Below are positions 20,937 through 23,753 of a stretch of 23,753 bases of DNA, in pieces. Under the pieces are notes generated by a model that searched no databases, was not told where the DNA came from, and saw only the letters and a list, made by a program, of their open reading frames with translations. A program made the position numbers and the translations under genes. Every line of letters begins with the position of its first letter. Within the stretch, counting starts at the first letter, position 1. Origin of the DNA: Clostridiales bacterium (lineage in GTDB: Bacteria; Bacillota_A; Clostridia; Oscillospirales; Acutalibacteraceae); the NCBI GenBank assembly GCA_009774735.1, contig VSOH01000004.1, forward strand, positions 1 through 23,753. The letters are read 5' to 3'.

Positions 20937-23753
20937 ATGTTCACGGTCAAAAAATCAGTGAATTCTGCTTTTTCAATCCTTGTGGCTATTGCACTGTTAG
21001 CGTCATTATTTACAGGTATACCTATACGCTTTTCCCGTCAGAAAGAATACACTGAAAATGAAGTACTATCCTTTGTATCTGATTTGAAAAGCCTTACATC
21101 AAGCTATAATGATTATGAACAGAAGTTTGATGAAGATAAAAATAATATCGGTCTGTCTACAAACAGAATTATTGTAAAAACGGATGAAGAGCTTACAGAT
21201 ACCAATTCTGTTTCATCAATTTTCGGTATTGGTTATCAGATTCTGCAGTATGAGGATGATGACAGCTTTCAAAGCGATAAAGAAATGCTTGCTTCAAAAG
21301 GCTATGAGCTTTGCAGTGATAGTATTATAACAGCGGCGGAGGATTCTGCTGATGGTGAAGTGAGCACTGATGCGGATATGTGGAGCTACGAGCATCTTGA
21401 TATAGAAAATAATAAAAATCATTATAACAGTGACGATTATGATGAAATTGTTATCGGAGTCATTGATTCAGGCATCGACTATAGTCACAAGCTCTTTGCA
21501 GATAGAATCATAGAAAATAATATAAATTTCAGCAGCAGCGGTAAACCGAATGACTCATCTGATGATGAAGGGCACGGTACTGCTGTATCAGGAATTATAG
21601 CTGAGTCCACACCTGCAAATGTAAAAATTAAACCATACAAGTTTTTAAACAACCTTGGAAAGGGCACGGTTGCTCAGTTTATTGCGGTCGCAGAATATAT
21701 TTTAAGTGAAAAGGATAAGCCTGATATTCTTAATCTAAGCTTCGGTGCTTACAATTTTGAAGAAGAAGATTTGCAGGCAGAGCTTTGCGAGCGTCTTGTT
21801 GCTGCCGGTATAACTGTTGTTATAGCATCAGGCAATGATAATCTTCCGACAAAATATTTGTCACCTGCGGGTGCAGACTCTGCAATAACTGTAGGTGCAT
21901 ATGACTGTCAAATGCATATCAGCAGTTTTTCAAATTATGGTGATGAAATTGATGTTGCTGCACCAGGTGAAAATGTTTATACTGCTGCTCTTAATAATTC
22001 TTATTCAAGCAGTTCGGGCACTTCACTTGCTGCCCCCTTTGTGTCTTCAGCCTGTGCATATGTCTTGATGAATCAGCCTGATAGTAAGCCGTCGGAAATT
22101 AAGCAGACTATATTGTCTAACAGTATTGCTATGGATGACGACGAGGCTGCATATTTTGGTAGCGGTATGCTTAGTATAACAAATATTGTGAATGAGCGTA
22201 CATTGTGCGCAGAACCTGATTTGGAGGAAAAACTATATGATACCCCTCAGACCCTGAGTTTTGAAAATATACCTGAGAATGGAAAGATAATTTACACAAC
22301 AGATTTGTCAGTTCCTACTCTGCGAAACGGAATTGTTTATGATAAACCGATAAATATAGATAATGATGTTCAGATTAACTATGCTGTTTTTGATAATGAG
22401 GGGTATTTAAGTGATATAAAGTCTTGTCATTATTCTGTTTTGCACTATGCTTCCGAAAAGGATTTCAAAATAAATATTTTTGGTGTTATAACATCCTTTG
22501 ATTCCGATCAAAAGAATATAATTGTTCCTGAAAAAATCAATGGAATTACACCTGTTGAGATTGGGAAAAAAGCTTTTTCCAACTCTCAGGTCACTTCTGT
22601 TGTTTTGCCGGATACTGTAAAGAAAATAAACCATGGCTTTGAAAATCTCAGAACCCTTAAGCATATAACTGCTATTGGTGCTGCTACACTTGTAAATGCT
22701 TTTTCAGGCTGCAGTAATCTGCGTGATGAAATAATGCCGAATGTCAGCAGTGTCAGCGGTTCATTTAAAAACTGCACAATGCTTCATTCTATTGATTTTG
22801 GTGAAAAGCTCACTAAACTTAACAGCAGTGATTTTGAGGGCACCGGTATCGTTTATCTCGATATTCCGAATGCCGTGCATTATACAGGTGCTAAAAATGT
22901 TTTTACATCATCAACACTTATCAATGTGAACGCGCCACAGCTTAAGAGAATAGGTGACTATGATTTTGCATACTGTAAATATTTGCAGAAAATTAATGCT
23001 GAAAAGGTTTCATATCTTGGTACACATTGCTTTGACGGCTGTACAATGCTTAAGACTTTCGATGCATCAAATGTTGACACACTGGCAAGTGATGCATTGT
23101 CGTTTTGTTATATTGATACATTTGATGCTCCGAAAGTGAAAAATTTCAGTCTGCTTGAAAAATACATAACCTATTCCCACATAAGAGTGTTAAAACTTCC
23201 AAATATAACCGGTGTGCTTGATCCGAAATGTTTTGACAATTCTTATGTTGAAGAAATGTATTTTGACAATATTATGCGAATGTCTTCCGGTTTTAAGGCG
23301 TCAAATAATCTGAAGGTTCTTTATATGCCGAAATGTGCGAATTATATTGATACTAAAACAGACCCGACACTTCATGGTGATAAGCAGTCGCCTTTGCAAG
23401 TGCTGTGGATTCCGACCTGCAAAGAACTTTCGTATGATGCTTCTGACTTGAAAATGCTTTTTGCTCCGTCATTGACAAAATTGAATATGAGTAATGTTAA
23501 TAATCTGAATATGGTGCTGTCGGAAAGCTTAAAAGCAATTTCAATTAATTTTTTGAATATAGGCAGCAGTAAGATTTTTGCACCTGACGGGTCGGCTGCG
23601 GCGTTATATGCAAAAAACAATCATATTCAGCTTATAAAAAATGAAAATGCAATAAATGTTGTTTCATATGACAGCTCTTCGGCAATGTTTAAAATTAAAA
23701 GTAAAAACTTTGATTTTGATTTGTTTGATTATGCAAGTAATATAAAGTATAAT
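20937..23753 (+). CDS. Secreted subtilisin-like serine protease with chitobiase-type and BspA-like leucine-rich repeat domains (3' truncated)
   Basis: 939 codons are visible with no stop before the window ends. ATG 20937 has GGGGTG 8 bases upstream. Residues 1-30 form a signal peptide or membrane anchor (Lys pair, then a hydrophobic run). A propeptide-like part follows (RIIVKTDEEL near 78). The S8 protease has Asp177 (IGVIDSGID), His213 (EGHGTAVSG), oxyanion Asn300 (ASGNDN) and Ser363 (SSGTSLAAP), all intact. About residues 432-502 resemble a chitobiase/HexC beta-sandwich (IIYTTDLSVPT). From about 507 onward come BspA-type LRR_5 repeats (VTSVVLPDTVKKI, FSGCSNL, CFDGCTML). It likely acts at the cell surface; the repeats suggest protein or host binding. 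Any wall anchor lies beyond the window. Confidence 0.88.
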   Translation, partial: MFTVKKSVNSAFSILVAIALLASLFTGIPIRFSRQKEYTENEVLSFVSDLKSLTSSYNDYEQKFDEDKNNIGLSTNRIIVKTDEELTDTNSVSSIFGIGYQILQYEDDDSFQSDKEMLASKGYELCSDSIITAAEDSADGEVSTDADMWSYEHLDIENNKNHYNSDDYDEIVIGVIDSGIDYSHKLFADRIIENNINFSSSGKPNDSSDDEGHGTAVSGIIAESTPANVKIKPYKFLNNLGKGTVAQFIAVAEYILSEKDKPDILNLSFGAYNFEEEDLQAELCERLVAAGITVVIASGNDNLPTKYLSPAGADSAITVGAYDCQMHISSFSNYGDEIDVAAPGENVYTAALNNSYSSSSGTSLAAPFVSSACAYVLMNQPDSKPSEIKQTILSNSIAMDDDEAAYFGSGMLSITNIVNERTLCAEPDLEEKLYDTPQTLSFENIPENGKIIYTTDLSVPTLRNGIVYDKPINIDNDVQINYAVFDNEGYLSDIKSCHYSVLHYASEKDFKINIFGVITSFDSDQKNIIVPEKINGITPVEIGKKAFSNSQVTSVVLPDTVKKINHGFENLRTLKHITAIGAATLVNAFSGCSNLRDEIMPNVSSVSGSFKNCTMLHSIDFGEKLTKLNSSDFEGTGIVYLDIPNAVHYTGAKNVFTSSTLINVNAPQLKRIGDYDFAYCKYLQKINAEKVSYLGTHCFDGCTMLKTFDASNVDTLASDALSFCYIDTFDAPKVKNFSLLEKYITYSHIRVLKLPNITGVLDPKCFDNSYVEEMYFDNIMRMSSGFKASNNLKVLYMPKCANYIDTKTDPTLHGDKQSPLQVLWIPTCKELSYDASDLKMLFAPSLTKLNMSNVNNLNMVLSESLKAISINFLNIGSSKIFAPDGSAAALYAKNNHIQLIKNENAINVVSYDSSSAMFKIKSKNFDFDLFDYASNIKYN

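Noticed and set aside
22586..23620. Short open frames on both strands inside the subtilase region
   Set aside because: They lie within the long open frame with intact protease and repeat motifs and have no family features.
1..23753. CRISPR array, tRNA or rRNA genes, insertion sequence, prophage or defence island
   Set aside because: No direct-repeat array, cloverleaf, transposase, integrase or phage structural gene was seen on either strand; the content is housekeeping plus one surface protease.

Overview
The window looks like chromosomal DNA of a low-GC, Gram-positive Clostridia member, most likely Oscillospiraceae/Ruminococcaceae-like. The reasons are AT-rich codon use, strong GGAGG ribosome binding sites, RNase J, the order rnj-rplI-dnaB-tilS-ftsH, the paired TIGR03960 and DUF2344 proteins, and a secreted subtilase with BspA-type leucine-rich repeats of the kind found in gut commensals. 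Family names were assigned by reading motifs; no database search was run. Almost everything is on the + strand and the window is densely coded, with no gene-free stretch over 300 bases. I see no tRNA, rRNA, CRISPR array, insertion sequence, prophage or attachment site.

Layout. (A) 3-1158: the end of an unrecognised protein and a NAT_N/GNAT_C acyltransferase-like protein. Their stop interlocks with that of convergent rnhA (1155-1589, minus), and a terminator-like hairpin for the + transcript lies inside rnhA. (B) 1619-1719: divergent promoters for rnhA and for the operon rnj-rplI-dnaB-tilS-ftsH (1765-8632), which combines RNA turnover, ribosomal protein L9, replicative helicase, tRNA-Ile lysidinylation and membrane proteolysis and ends in a strong terminator. 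(C) 8748-12982: a divergent type IIA topoisomerase subunit pair (ParE/ParC-like), both with TTG starts. (D) 13061-14240: secG, a terminator, then a DEDDh exonuclease with a zinc ribbon. (E) 14327-20291: a class A penicillin-binding protein, a terminator, then ruvX, a minimal M50 membrane protease, a TIGR03960 radical SAM protein and its DUF2344 partner. (F) 20297-20858: rplS alone, with its own promoter, structured leader and terminator. (G) 20867 to the end: a large secreted subtilisin-like protease with a chitobiase-type domain and BspA-like repeats, cut by the window edge.

Most of the window is housekeeping: replication, topology, translation, secretion, envelope synthesis and quality control. 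The most unusual items are the divergent topoisomerase pair, the subtilase/leucine-rich-repeat fusion, the minimal M50 protease, the rplS leader with two competing stems, and two genes that start just after a terminator with no room for a promoter. I found no evidence for an anti-phage or other novel multi-gene system.
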